Assembly (NCBI GenBank): GCA_033064195.1
Contig: JARBJD010000729.1
Location: forward strand, 1-20,255
From: Blattamonas nauphoetae
Lineage: Eukaryota > Preaxostyla > Oxymonadida
DNA length: 20,255 bases
Direction of reading: 5' to 3'
Position 1 is the first letter of the stretch; each line of letters starts with the position of its first letter. Below, piece after piece: positions 1 to 7,671 of the stretch. Below the pieces are notes generated by a model. The model saw nothing but the letters and a program-made list of their open reading frames with translations. It was not told where the DNA came from and made no database searches. A program made the position numbers and the translations under genes.

Positions 1-2
1 GT

Positions 3-179
3 GAGATTGCTTTGAGGAAACGATGTGTTGATGCTTCCACTCCTCCTAATTCACTATCGATTGATCAAAGATTTTCTGACATTGAAGAATCAATTCGAAC
101 GCTGACAGACACTCTCAGCATGGGGCTTCGAAGTCTTGACGAGACCATTGGGAACCTTCTACAAGAGCTCGCTGACTAG
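3..179 (+). CDS. C-terminal end of an element gene (partial)
   Basis: An open frame enters from the left edge and runs 58 codons to a TAG at 177-179. Its last residues (FSDIEESIRTLTDTLSMGL and then RSLDETIGNLLQELAD) have hydrophobic residues at heptad-like spacing, suggesting a short amphipathic or coiled-coil C-terminus. It converges on the ATPase gene with only 15 bp between the two stop codons, as expected for tightly packed virus-like genes. The product cannot be identified from this tail. Confidence 0.6.
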   Translation, partial: EIALRKRCVDASTPPNSLSIDQRFSDIEESIRTLTDTLSMGLRSLDETIGNLLQELAD

Positions 180-194
180 GCGAGTGCGACGCCT
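178..194. terminator. Hairpin between two convergent stop codons
   Basis: AGGCG (178-182) and CGCCT (190-194) form a perfect 5-bp GC-rich stem with a 7-nt loop. The stem sits exactly between the TAG of the left gene and the stop of the minus-strand ATPase, so it could serve as a 3'-end signal for both. The function is inferred from position; hairpin 3'-end signals are known in some giant viruses. Confidence 0.4.
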
Positions 195-1049
195 TTAGCA
201 AGGCTCTCTGACCCTTCTGATTAGTCCATCTTTGTTGATCTCATTTAGTGCTACTCCATGAATGTTGTATCGAAGAATGATTGCTTCACATTTCTGTTTT
301 CGTTGGTAGACATTCCAGAATTGTCGAATATCAATTGGTGAGTTCAACTGAGGATAGACTCGACTGATTCGTTCTTTGTTGAATCCTCCAAAGATCCACA
401 TCGAATCGATGTTTGACTTCATGTCTGCTGACAAACTGAAGAGTTCATGCATTGTCAGAAAGAAAGTGAATTTTGGTTGTCGATTCTCCAATAAAAGGTC
501 CATCATTGTCATTCTATTTTTGGATGCTCTACGTTCACCAAGAATTCGACGACAGTCATCAAGAAGTATAATCGTTTGGAGATTCTTAACTGAGAAGTCA
601 TCAATGTAAAGTGAGTCAAAGACATTCTCTCGACACTCATCAGTGATTCTGTCTTGCCACTGATTGTCAATAATTTCTTCATACGCCGCTTTCGATTCGG
701 AGAGTTCCAACAGAAATGGAAGTGCATCATCATATTTTACTTTCACAAAAGGAACGTTCAATATTGGTTTGAATTTGTCGAATGTTGGATCAATGTTCTT
801 ATCAGTGACAAAGACAAACAAATGGAATAGTTCATTCCTAACTCGAACATTCTGGAGCTTGGCAACCTCTCGAAGAGCATTAAAGGTTTTTCCACTTCCT
901 CTGTTTCCAACAAGGACATTGACACTGTTGCGATTGAAATTCAAGTCTGGATGTATTTGTGATTGCACTTCATGAGAAACATTCCGATTTGATGCTTCAC
1001 TCAATTTAGCATTCACGTATGCTGTTAGAGACATAGATGATTTGTTCAT
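195..1049 (-). CDS. Packaging-type ATPase (A32/FtsK-HerA family)
   Basis: A 284-residue P-loop ATPase. The Walker A motif GNRGSGKT is at residues 48-55, preceded by the beta-strand VNVL. The Walker B strand IILLDD is at 160-165, with the two acidic residues typical of the family. A sensor-like stretch, ENRQPKFTFFLTMHEL, follows at about 188-203. In Polintons, virophages and large DNA viruses such ATPases drive genome packaging into the capsid, which fits the capsid-type genes next door. Length is usual for Polinton ATPases (about 220-290 residues). It is the only minus-strand gene of the block, divergent from the gene at 1111 and convergent with the partial gene at the left edge. The ATG at 1047-1049 is the first in frame and lies about 20 bp from an AT-rich block. 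The frame looks whole. Confidence 0.85.
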   Translation of the reverse strand: MNKSSMSLTAYVNAKLSEASNRNVSHEVQSQIHPDLNFNRNSVNVLVGNRGSGKTFNALREVAKLQNVRVRNELFHLFVFVTDKNIDPTFDKFKPILNVPFVKVKYDDALPFLLELSESKAAYEEIIDNQWQDRITDECRENVFDSLYIDDFSVKNLQTIILLDDCRRILGERRASKNRMTMMDLLLENRQPKFTFFLTMHELFSLSADMKSNIDSMWIFGGFNKERISRVYPQLNSPIDIRQFWNVYQRKQKCEAIILRYNIHGVALNEINKDGLIRRVREPC

Positions 1050-1110
1050 TTGTGATTTAACTCTATTTAAAATATACTTTTGGTTTTTTTATTTTGTATG
1101 AAAACAAACA
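1050..1110. promoter_or_regulatory. Divergent promoter region between ATPase and the rightward gene block
   Basis: This 61-bp spacer carries T7-A-T4-G (1084-1096) facing right, 15 bp before the ATG at 1111. It carries TATATTTTAAATAG facing left toward the ATPase start. The rightward motif matches the T-rich start motif seen before the other plus-strand genes; the leftward one is similar but less exact. Confidence 0.5.
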
Positions 1111-2073
1111 ATGTCACAAAAGATAGTGTACGTTCAACCACAAAGAAATGCACAAGCGAAAAAACCAAGAATGAGATACGCAGCAGAGACTCAAGCAGCA
1201 TTGAAACGAATCTATGCCGATGATGATATTCAAACCAGACGCAATGATGCTCTGTGTAGTCTTCCATCAGCTCGTGAGTATATTAAGAGAACTGGACGTA
1301 ATTGGACTGCGAAAATAGAACAATATGGACAAGTTCTTGATGTGATGGTCTACAATAATGATACTGGAGATCTGGTTGCAGTCAATGGTGCCATGCTAAC
1401 TCCATACAACAGTAGACCAGTCAAAGAGACATACTATGCAATGAATCCAACACCAGATAGGCGAAGACAGACATCCTATACATCGTTGAATCAAAACCAT
1501 GGAAGGAGAATCAAAGCTGTACATCGGAATTTCCTCAAAAATGGAACATGCGATTTGCCAACCAATTATCGAGACATCAGCTATGAAGAGATGAAGACCA
1601 AACGATCTCAACAACCATATGTAATAATGAAGAGAGCTGTTGGTGAACACATGACAGACACATTGGGAATAACTCGTGCAAATCGAAGCAATCCAGCTGA
1701 TCCCAGCAAGAATGTGTTAGACAATATGGTGTTCAATTCAATTCAATCACAGATTGCATCACTGATGTGGGATCAATGGCTTATTGATCATGTTCAGGAC
1801 TACAATCCCAGTATGAAACAAAAGAAAGCCTTCAAGGATCAGATTTATCCAGTGTTTCTCCAAATGATCACTCAAGATCCAACGTATTTACCCGAATACT
1901 GTACTCGCTACTCAACTCACACATCAACAGAAGTTAATAGACTGAAAGCCAAAGCATTCAAAACAGTCTCAGATGATGATATCAGTGGATTCCAATCTGA
2001 AATGCCTGGGTATTATCGATTTGCACAGTTGGACAGTTCTGGAATGGGAAATTTAGATCGAGCAGAAATGTGA
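1111..2073 (+). CDS. Unidentified element protein, 320 residues
   Basis: A whole-looking frame from ATG 1111 to TGA 2071-2073. I do not recognise the family. The N-terminus is basic (QPQRNAQAKKPRMRY at about 8-22). The middle is rich in Asn, Arg and Tyr with no signal peptide or membrane segment, and the C-terminal third is mixed helix-like sequence with Trp and Tyr. Its place between the packaging ATPase and the capsid block, and its T-rich start motif, suggest a structural or assembly role, but this is only inference from position. Confidence 0.6.
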   Translation: MSQKIVYVQPQRNAQAKKPRMRYAAETQAALKRIYADDDIQTRRNDALCSLPSAREYIKRTGRNWTAKIEQYGQVLDVMVYNNDTGDLVAVNGAMLTPYNSRPVKETYYAMNPTPDRRRQTSYTSLNQNHGRRIKAVHRNFLKNGTCDLPTNYRDISYEEMKTKRSQQPYVIMKRAVGEHMTDTLGITRANRSNPADPSKNVLDNMVFNSIQSQIASLMWDQWLIDHVQDYNPSMKQKKAFKDQIYPVFLQMITQDPTYLPEYCTRYSTHTSTEVNRLKAKAFKTVSDDDISGFQSEMPGYYRFAQLDSSGMGNLDRAEM

Positions 2074-2092
2074 ATTTAAAAACATTTATATA

Positions 2093-2106
2093 TATTTTTT
2101 ATTTTT
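2093..2106 (+). promoter_or_regulatory. T-rich start motif TATTTTTTATTTTT
   Basis: The motif ends 10 bp before the ATG at 2117. It is identical to the motifs at 2759 and 5402. Confidence 0.55.
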
Positions 2107-2116
2107 ATAGAAAGTG

Positions 2117-2707
2117 ATGCAACCAATTCTAAGTTGTCAATTTACAAAACACACAAGTTCTTCTTCAGTACCAACATCAATCACCAACAATGATATCATT
2201 GAAGATCGAAGTAAAGCTGGCGTAGACAATAGAGGATCGAAGATGGAGATGGAAAGAGTGTGCTCTGAACCTGTGGTATCCAATGAACGAGGCGCTTATG
2301 ATCCACCGTTGGAGACATATCCATCAGCTCCTATTCAGAGCCGTTCCATTCCACTTGGAGAATATACATCAAATATTTCAGCATTCAAAGATCAACTACT
2401 GTTAGTGTACAAGAATGCATTCGCATGTGAAAAGAAACTGTTGAATAACCTGATTGAACCATCGAAGAAACTGATCACAAACCAAAGTGATTTATGTGCA
2501 CTGATTGCGACTCTCACTGGAATCAATGATGTGGTGATCGAATTGGATGATTTATCTGACAAGTGCCTCTGTCTGAATAAACTCCCAGTGTTTAGAACAA
2601 TATTCAAGATCCTTGTTGGTGGAAAAGACATGAGTATTGCCTATCACGAAGCATACAACACTATTCTCAATTATGGCATTTCTCTGACAAAGGCAATACC
2701 CCGTTAG
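2117..2707 (+). CDS. Unidentified element protein, 196 residues
   Basis: An open frame from ATG 2117 to TAG 2705-2707. An in-frame GTG directly before is not needed as a start. Roughly the first 85 residues are polar and low in structure (Ser, Pro, Glu rich). The C-terminal 110 residues are likely helical, with regularly spaced Leu and Ile and several Cys. No known motif is seen. It lies in the same rightward gene run, 43 bp after the previous stop, and is followed at once by a hairpin. A capsid-associated or scaffold role is possible but unproven. Confidence 0.55.
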   Translation: MQPILSCQFTKHTSSSSVPTSITNNDIIEDRSKAGVDNRGSKMEMERVCSEPVVSNERGAYDPPLETYPSAPIQSRSIPLGEYTSNISAFKDQLLLVYKNAFACEKKLLNNLIEPSKKLITNQSDLCALIATLTGINDVVIELDDLSDKCLCLNKLPVFRTIFKILVGGKDMSIAYHEAYNTILNYGISLTKAIPR

Positions 2708-2735
2708 GGCAGAAATCTCTTCTGAGATTATTGCC
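2708..2735 (+). terminator. Hairpin directly after a stop codon
   Basis: GGCA (2708-2711) pairs with TGCC (2732-2735), and AATCTC (2714-2719) with GAGATT (2724-2729), around a TTCT loop. A 2-nt mismatch separates the two stem parts. The first stem base follows the TAG of the upstream gene. Confidence 0.45.
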
Positions 2736-2758
2736 TCGCTAAAATTATAAATGAATTG

Positions 2759-2772
2759 TATTTTTTATTTTT
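2759..2772 (+). promoter_or_regulatory. T-rich start motif TATTTTTTATTTTT
   Basis: Same sequence as at 2093 and 5402. It precedes the small glycine-rich gene. Confidence 0.5.
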
Positions 2773-2778
2773 ACTTAA

Positions 2779-3126
2779 ATAGACTTCGTCTCTTCAACAC
2801 AATTTCTCAAAAATATCGGCAAGCAATTCTTTCAATTCATCAAACCTCTAGCTCCAACATTCCTTCAAGTCGGTGGTGGATTGCTCTCTCAAACGAACAG
2901 TAAATTCGGTCAAACAGCAGGAGGAATACTGAATGGAATAGGAGGAATGATGGATGTATACCAACAAAACTCTCACCGAGGGTTCGAAGCCTTGCAAAGG
3001 CAAGACAAAGCGATCAATCGTCAACAAAAACCGCAGATGATCGAGTACGAACCTCCACGAAATGGACGATACTCCAAGGATGATATACCACTATCGTCAA
3101 ATTCCAAAATTCAATTCAAAGGATAA
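2779..3126 (+). CDS. Small glycine-rich hydrophobic element protein
   Basis: The frame is open for about 115 codons from 2779 to the TAA at 3124-3126. The start is not settled. The first half is hydrophobic and amphipathic (FLKNIGKQFFQFIKPLAPTF). A glycine-rich stretch follows (QVGGGLL, then TAGGILNGIGGMM), and the rest is polar and basic. This layout resembles small minor capsid or core proteins of adenovirus-like and Polinton-like viruses, which often pair an amphipathic helix with a Gly-rich segment. The resemblance is in composition only. The gene lies between the 196-residue protein and another small basic protein. Confidence 0.45.
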   Translation: MDFVSSTQFLKNIGKQFFQFIKPLAPTFLQVGGGLLSQTNSKFGQTAGGILNGIGGMMDVYQQNSHRGFEALQRQDKAINRQQKPQMIEYEPPRNGRYSKDDIPLSSNSKIQFKG

Positions 3127-3145
3127 ACATTCACTAGAATTCGAA

Positions 3146-3157
3146 TATTTTTATTTT
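3146..3157 (+). promoter_or_regulatory. T-rich start motif TATTTTTATTTT
   Basis: Ends 6 bp before the ATG at 3164. One T shorter than the main form, and overlapping the short spacer after the TAA at 3126. Confidence 0.5.
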
Positions 3158-3163
3158 ACTAAA

Positions 3164-3463
3164 ATGGCACCAGGTTGGTTATCAAAAGTAGCAGCAGTTG
3201 GCAAAAACATACTCAGAGTTGGAGCTCCATTTCTGAATCTCATTCCATTTGTAGGGCCTCTGATTTCAAAGGTAGCACAGACAGGAATTGATATGATCCC
3301 AGATGTGAAGTCGGATCAGCAAATCCACGCAGAAAAGATGGCACAATATGAGCAAGCAATTTATGAAGGAAACATAGCAGTAGCGAACAAGCTCAGAGGT
3401 GAAATACTGAAACTAGAAGAAAAGCTGAAACCAAAAGCGAAGAAACCAAAAAAGAAAAAGTAA
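3164..3463 (+). CDS. Small basic protein with amphipathic N-terminus and lysine tail
   Basis: A 99-residue protein from ATG 3164, chosen over an earlier in-frame ATG because the T-rich start motif sits directly before it and the earlier ATG would overlap the previous gene. Residues 1-45 are hydrophobic or amphipathic (NILRVGAPFLNLIPFVGPLI at 15-34). Residues 50-85 look like one charged helix, and the end is a Lys-rich tail (KPKAKKPKKKK). The tail could bind nucleic acid and the N-terminal part could touch membrane, as in minor core or endosome-breaking proteins of adenovirus-like viruses; this is inference from composition. The frame looks whole. Confidence 0.55.
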   Translation: MAPGWLSKVAAVGKNILRVGAPFLNLIPFVGPLISKVAQTGIDMIPDVKSDQQIHAEKMAQYEQAIYEGNIAVANKLRGEILKLEEKLKPKAKKPKKKK

Positions 3464-3485
3464 CTAGAGTTAAAGCATAAATGTA

Positions 3486-3499
3486 ATTTTTTATTTTTT
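3486..3499 (+). promoter_or_regulatory. T-rich start motif AATTTTTTATTTTTT
   Basis: Ends about 6 bp before the ATG of the first capsid-type gene at 3506. Confidence 0.5.
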
Positions 3500-3505
3500 G
3501 TTTAA

Positions 3506-5374
3506 ATGAACTCACATTTAACACATCTGACAAACAAAAGAACTGGAGCATCATCATTGACTGGAAATACCACTGGAAGGATAGAATACACACGAGATGA
3601 CATTGGCCAAATACAACAGCAACTCATGTCTGAACATCACATGAATTACCTCATGAATGATGGAGCTCACAGTACTTCTATTCAAGAATTGAAACCATCA
3701 GAGAATGCACGATTCTACACAGGACAAGAGATAATCATTCCGTTGACTGGTAATCAAGACATTTGTCAAATTGATGATTCCTTCATTACGTTCACCATGA
3801 CTGCGACTCTGAAAGTTAATAATTGGCAAACAACAGCTGGTAAGGTTGGATCGTACATGAATGAGAGAATCTTCATCTTCGTTGGACTCAAGCATTCTGC
3901 ATCAATCTTTCGTGACCTTACTGTTCTTCACAACAATCAGAGAATCAATAGCACAACAAACAATGATGTCTCAATGGAGTCTCACATCTACAATATGATA
4001 AAACCGAAGAGTCAATTGGAGAATCGAAAACATTGTCACACACCTTGGCAGAATGCTTGGAATCATGATGAATCTGTTGCCGGGGTGTACATTCCACTTT
4101 CGGATTTTACAACGACGTCCGGAACAGGAGTGTTTCAAGACACTATTGATGTGCCTATTCGTGTGTCGATTAATCTTGAAGATCTTCTGATATTCTCAGG
4201 GATGACTGACTATCCAAAATGTCTCTTTGGCGATTTGAAATTGAGTGTGCACATGAATGAAGATGCGTTTGTTTGTTGTTCTGTTAATCCTGAACTCACT
4301 TTGAAAGATACACTATCATCACTCGTCACTGGAACAGCATCAGCACCAACGATTAAAGCAGCAATTCTCAATTGTATTCAACATCGTCCATATTTTCTGA
4401 ACAATCTCAGAACCTCATGCACCAAGAACTTTGTTCAAATTGGTCAATCATTTCAGCAACCAACAGTAACAAAAGACATAGTTTGCTCAACATCCAATGT
4501 CGTGACAACAGAACCAGAATATGTGGATCAGTACATCTCATTAAACGTCACAAATTATCGGATTGATGATGTGTATTGCATGAGTGTTGGATACAAAATG
4601 AAAGATGGTGCGATAAAGAAACTCATAGAGATGTATCAGAATCGTCCTGGAACAATTCCAGCTGAGAAGATCTCATTCTATCCATTTCAGAAGACACCAA
4701 CGGCAACAGGAATTGATTGTACTCAGCAAATGGTTGTTGTGAATGCAAAGGACATTATGCTTCTCTTCCGTCATTACGACAATGAAGTCACTTGCTTCCA
4801 TAATCCAATGCAGAAGAACATCCAAGTGACAATGCAAAACAGGTATTATCCAGAACAACCGACTACAACAATTGGAGCTCGCTTCTATCAATTTGCATTA
4901 TCGACTCTCAATCTCGATTCGTACCTAGCTGTTCCTGATGATTTGGAGCGATCACTTACAGATTCTCTCGTTGAAGAGAAACTCACTGGTGACGGAACAT
5001 ATCCAAATGAAACAATGACACGAGTTCGTCCAGTTCATGACAATACTGACTTCCTTCTGTGCTTTCATACTCAGAGAAGTGGATGTCCAACAAACTGCAA
5101 TGATTCGATCAGTTCCAGAGGTGTGAATGCTGCAGTCACTTTGAGATCACATCCAATTTATCAAGGTAATCTTGACACATACTACAATGTCTACAATCCG
5201 AGTCAAAGTGGTGGTGATATGACAACATTTACACATCCTCCAGCACCAATATTAGCCACAAATGCAACAACGTGGTGGGTATTACGATACAGCAATGGCG
5301 AACCAAGAGTTGAGTACTATCCTAATCACACATTGAAAGCATTACATAAAGATTCAGGAATTATTCCAAATTGA
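3506..5374 (+). CDS. Capsid-type structural protein 1 (putative major capsid protein)
   Basis: A 622-residue protein, the largest in the element, rich in beta-strand-like sequence with Asn, Thr, Tyr and Phe and no membrane segment or signal peptide. Length fits double jelly-roll major capsid proteins of Polintons (about 500-650 residues), but I cannot show the fold by eye. It is clearly paralogous to the next gene: shared blocks include GLKHSASIFRDLTVLHNNQR (about 127-146), VAGVYIPL (191-198), IDVPIRVSINLEDLL (214-228), YPKCLFGDLKLSVHMNEDAF (236-255), and a C-terminal PPAPILA...WWVLRYSNGEPRVEYY block after residue 575. The frame looks whole. A second, 5'-truncated copy begins at 17022. Confidence 0.65.
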   Translation: MNSHLTHLTNKRTGASSLTGNTTGRIEYTRDDIGQIQQQLMSEHHMNYLMNDGAHSTSIQELKPSENARFYTGQEIIIPLTGNQDICQIDDSFITFTMTATLKVNNWQTTAGKVGSYMNERIFIFVGLKHSASIFRDLTVLHNNQRINSTTNNDVSMESHIYNMIKPKSQLENRKHCHTPWQNAWNHDESVAGVYIPLSDFTTTSGTGVFQDTIDVPIRVSINLEDLLIFSGMTDYPKCLFGDLKLSVHMNEDAFVCCSVNPELTLKDTLSSLVTGTASAPTIKAAILNCIQHRPYFLNNLRTSCTKNFVQIGQSFQQPTVTKDIVCSTSNVVTTEPEYVDQYISLNVTNYRIDDVYCMSVGYKMKDGAIKKLIEMYQNRPGTIPAEKISFYPFQKTPTATGIDCTQQMVVVNAKDIMLLFRHYDNEVTCFHNPMQKNIQVTMQNRYYPEQPTTTIGARFYQFALSTLNLDSYLAVPDDLERSLTDSLVEEKLTGDGTYPNETMTRVRPVHDNTDFLLCFHTQRSGCPTNCNDSISSRGVNAAVTLRSHPIYQGNLDTYYNVYNPSQSGGDMTTFTHPPAPILATNATTWWVLRYSNGEPRVEYYPNHTLKALHKDSGIIPN

Positions 5375-5401
5375 AAACATTAAAAGAAAATAATGATATA
5401 G

Positions 5402-5415
5402 TATTTTTTATTTTT
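5402..5415 (+). promoter_or_regulatory. T-rich start motif TATTTTTTATTTTT
   Basis: Ends 6 bp before the ATG at 5422. The same spacer, slightly shortened, is kept in the second copy at 18628-18640. Confidence 0.55.
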
Positions 5416-5421
5416 CTATAA

Positions 5422-7109
5422 ATGAGAAGTTTCAGATCTACTCAATCAAAACCAACATCGACATTAATTGAGCAAATCGAAGTGCAATCATACTTGCCAA
5501 AACAATGGGATTCAGAACCTCACATCTACTCCATCCAAGAAGTGCATCCAACAAATCCTCCCATGCCATGCAGAATTGGAGACGAGATTGAAGTTCCATT
5601 GTGCTATGACGGTCATGATGTGACTGAGTTTGCGAAGAGTCATTTACGAATAGATCTAACTGTTACTGTTCCTTTTTACCAGCCATTCGATGGAGCTAAA
5701 TTTGGGATGATTGGACAATATGGAATGTTCTACGGATATAAATCATCATCAGATGCAATTCGAGACATGAGACTCGTCGACAGTAAAGGAAACATCATTG
5801 ACAATTCACTACAGAATAATCATGTTCACGAATCATTTCTGTATCACACTTTCAAGTCTTTTGAAGAGAAAAACAACATGAAACATTGCTACAGTCTTTT
5901 TGAAAATGTCCAGAGAATGGATCCAAGCGTGTGTGGATTCTATTTTGTTCCAACACTCAATGGAAACAAAGCACCTTTCACCGCGACAATTCCACTGGTT
6001 ATTCCATTTGTGAACCTCCTCCCGTTGAGTACCTTTGATCAGTATCCTAATTCCATCTTTGGCAATTTACGTTTGAGATTTCACTTGACAACAGATTCAC
6101 TTGTGTATTGTCCCGTTCGAGTTTCAACTGTTATTTTAAAAACTCTTGAGATGATTCGAGATCGATTTCCAGACAAAAATAATACTACTATAGTTGATCA
6201 AGATGGAATGCATCAACTGGGTGAGAATGAATACTCCACTCTGACACAAGAATTTACCCAAATTGGAAATCCAGTGATTCAATACGATCAAACTGCTCAT
6301 CATACAACCACAACTGTTCATGAGGTTAGAACGAAGGTATCCACTTCAACTGTCGGTCTTCATCAGTGGATAAAGTCACATCAGTTTGCTACGGATATCA
6401 AATCACTGATGCAACGAAACAATCCCTCTTCAACACATATTCCAAAACTGTTTATGTCCTGAAAGCAGAAAGAATTGACACACAGTCATTTCAATCACAA
6501 GCGACTGCAATGGGAGTGAGATCAAACATCAGCATCAAACTCAACAATCTTATGAATCTAATGTGCTTATTCCCAGAAAGACCAAATGAATGAACAGTCT
6601 TCAGAAATCCTCATTATGTTGGCTTATTCGAAATGCTTGGATCCAACTTTCCCAATTTCCCAATGTCAACGATATCACCTGAGTTCTATCAAATGATGAT
6701 GGTGAATGGTGACTTCATTAGTTGTTCCGCAACGGAAGAGTTTGAGAATTCAATTTGTATGTCCCGTATTGCTAGCCACAATGGAGGGTCGTTTAAGAGA
6801 ACCAGAGCAGTTACGGATGCTACTTCATTCACATTCATGGTTCCAACAGATCGAAGTGAAATCGCTGGTGGTGAAGAAGGTATCTCAACAGCAGAATCAG
6901 TGAATATCGTCTACAGAGGATCACCAATCAATCAGGGAGAACTCGATCCATATTTCACCTCAACTCCAGAAGGTCCTCCTCCACCAATTTTGGCACTACA
7001 TCAGGCAACATACTGGTTGTTCTGGATTGAGAATGGACAACCACGAGTGCGATATGTCATTGATCGTCGACTCCAAGAAGTATACGAAGAGGTGAAGAGA
7101 GGATACTAA
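5422..7109 (+). pseudogene. Capsid-type structural protein 2, paralogue of protein 1 (broken)
   Basis: Coding remains from ATG 5422 to TAA 7107-7109, with about two breaks. The blocks line up with capsid-type protein 1: GYKSSSDAIRDMRLVDSKGN matches GLKHSASIFRDLTVLHNNQR, IPLVIPFVNLLPL matches IDVPIRVSINLEDLL, YPNSIFGNLRLRFHLTTDSL matches the YPKCLFGDLKLSV block, and the end has PPPPILA...YWLFWIENGQPRVRY. Similarity is low but runs in order from end to end, so the two genes come from an old duplication. A capsid role for this second protein, perhaps a second shell subunit, is inferred. Confidence 0.65.
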
Positions 7110-7139
7110 ATCAAAGATTTATTAGAATGACGAAGTCAT
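7107..7139 (+). terminator. Two small hairpins after a stop codon
   Basis: TAAATC-AAA-GATTTA (7107-7121) has a perfect 6-bp stem that begins in the stop codon. ATGAC-GAA-GTCAT (7127-7139) is a second 5-bp stem just after. Both lie in the spacer before the next T-rich start motif. Confidence 0.35.
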
Positions 7140-7162
7140 AATATGGAATAGAACAAATATGA

Positions 7163-7174
7163 TATTTTATTTTT
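7163..7174 (+). promoter_or_regulatory. T-rich start motif TATTTTATTTTT
   Basis: A shorter form of the motif, 13 bp before the ATG at 7188. Confidence 0.45.
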
Positions 7175-7187
7175 GTTGAAAACACAA

Positions 7188-7484
7188 ATGGTGAAGCGAT
7201 ACTTCTCAATTCAGAATTCTCAAACTGCTCAACTCCCTCCTGATTTTACCAATTCAAGAAAACAAAAATACATCTACTTCCTCGACTGCAAACTCATTCA
7301 TGTGAAGGAAGAGATTAGTGATGCATCGACAGTCATTTCAAAAGATATTCCACAGCACATAACAATCCATGGTGATTGGATCCAGACTGATGCATTCAAT
7401 GATTCATATGGGCGTTTTTTTTCGAGACTCAACACCCCCTTTTTTTCATCCATTTCTGATTATTCCACATTAATCAAACAGTGA
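7188..7484 (+). CDS. Element gene of unknown function, cut short by the terminal repeat
   Basis: An ATG at 7188 after the T-rich start motif opens a frame whose first 75 residues (YFSIQNSQTAQLPPDF near the start, DIPQHITIHGDWIQTDAF later) look like a real beta-rich protein. At about 7411 the sequence passes into a T-run and the terminal-repeat-like sequence, and the remaining codons to 7484 are chance coding in flanking DNA. The rest of the gene is not seen elsewhere in the window. A minor capsid role would fit its place after the two capsid-type genes, but nothing specific is recognised. Confidence 0.45.
   Translation: MVKRYFSIQNSQTAQLPPDFTNSRKQKYIYFLDCKLIHVKEEISDASTVISKDIPQHITIHGDWIQTDAFNDSYGRFFSRLNTPFFSSISDYSTLIKQ
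7415..7446 (+). repeat. Terminal-repeat-like sequence, left member of an inverted pair
   Basis: Eight Ts, CGAGACTCAACACCCCC, then seven Ts. The core CGAGACTCAACACCCC recurs perfectly on the opposite strand at 12759-12774, again flanked by T-runs. It marks the switch from element genes to host-like DNA. It may be the element's right terminus, or one end of a 5.4-kb insertion spanning 7415-12779. Confidence 0.55.
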
Positions 7485-7671
7485 GAGGCGGGAAAAGTTT
7501 AGTTTTTCAATGGTTCTTGTCTTTGGCTTTCCTCTATTTGTGATATGGGCGGATCAAAACCGTTCACCGTAATATTGGCCGACTGCAATGTACATTCACA
7601 ATTATGACATAAACAGTCAAGAAACATGAGATAATATCAAGTAGTCAAGTAAAAAATGAGTATGACATTGT
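7447..7671. other. Spacer without recognisable genes
   Basis: AT-rich DNA between the terminal-repeat-like sequence and the 17-bp minisatellite. I see no frame, RNA gene or repeat that stands out. Confidence 0.5.

Larger units (their letters stand above)
1..7446 (+). mobile_element. Polinton/Maverick-like capsid-bearing DNA element, right-hand part (fossil)
   Basis: A compact block of virus-like genes: one A32/FtsK-HerA-type packaging ATPase on the minus strand, then seven plus-strand genes separated by short AT-rich spacers with a shared T-rich start motif. The pairing of a packaging ATPase with large capsid-type proteins is the hallmark of Polintons and Polinton-like viruses. The integrase, protein-primed DNA polymerase and protease expected of a full Polinton are not in view and would lie to the left of the window. 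The right limit is placed at the 32-bp T-run/CGAGACTCAACACCCC/T-run sequence, where host-like DNA begins. Most frames look whole, with two or three visible breaks, so the copy is young. The near identity of the partial second copy at 17022-20255 also points to recent activity. An alternative is a Polinton-like virus or adintovirus relative; the exact lineage cannot be settled by eye. Confidence 0.75.
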
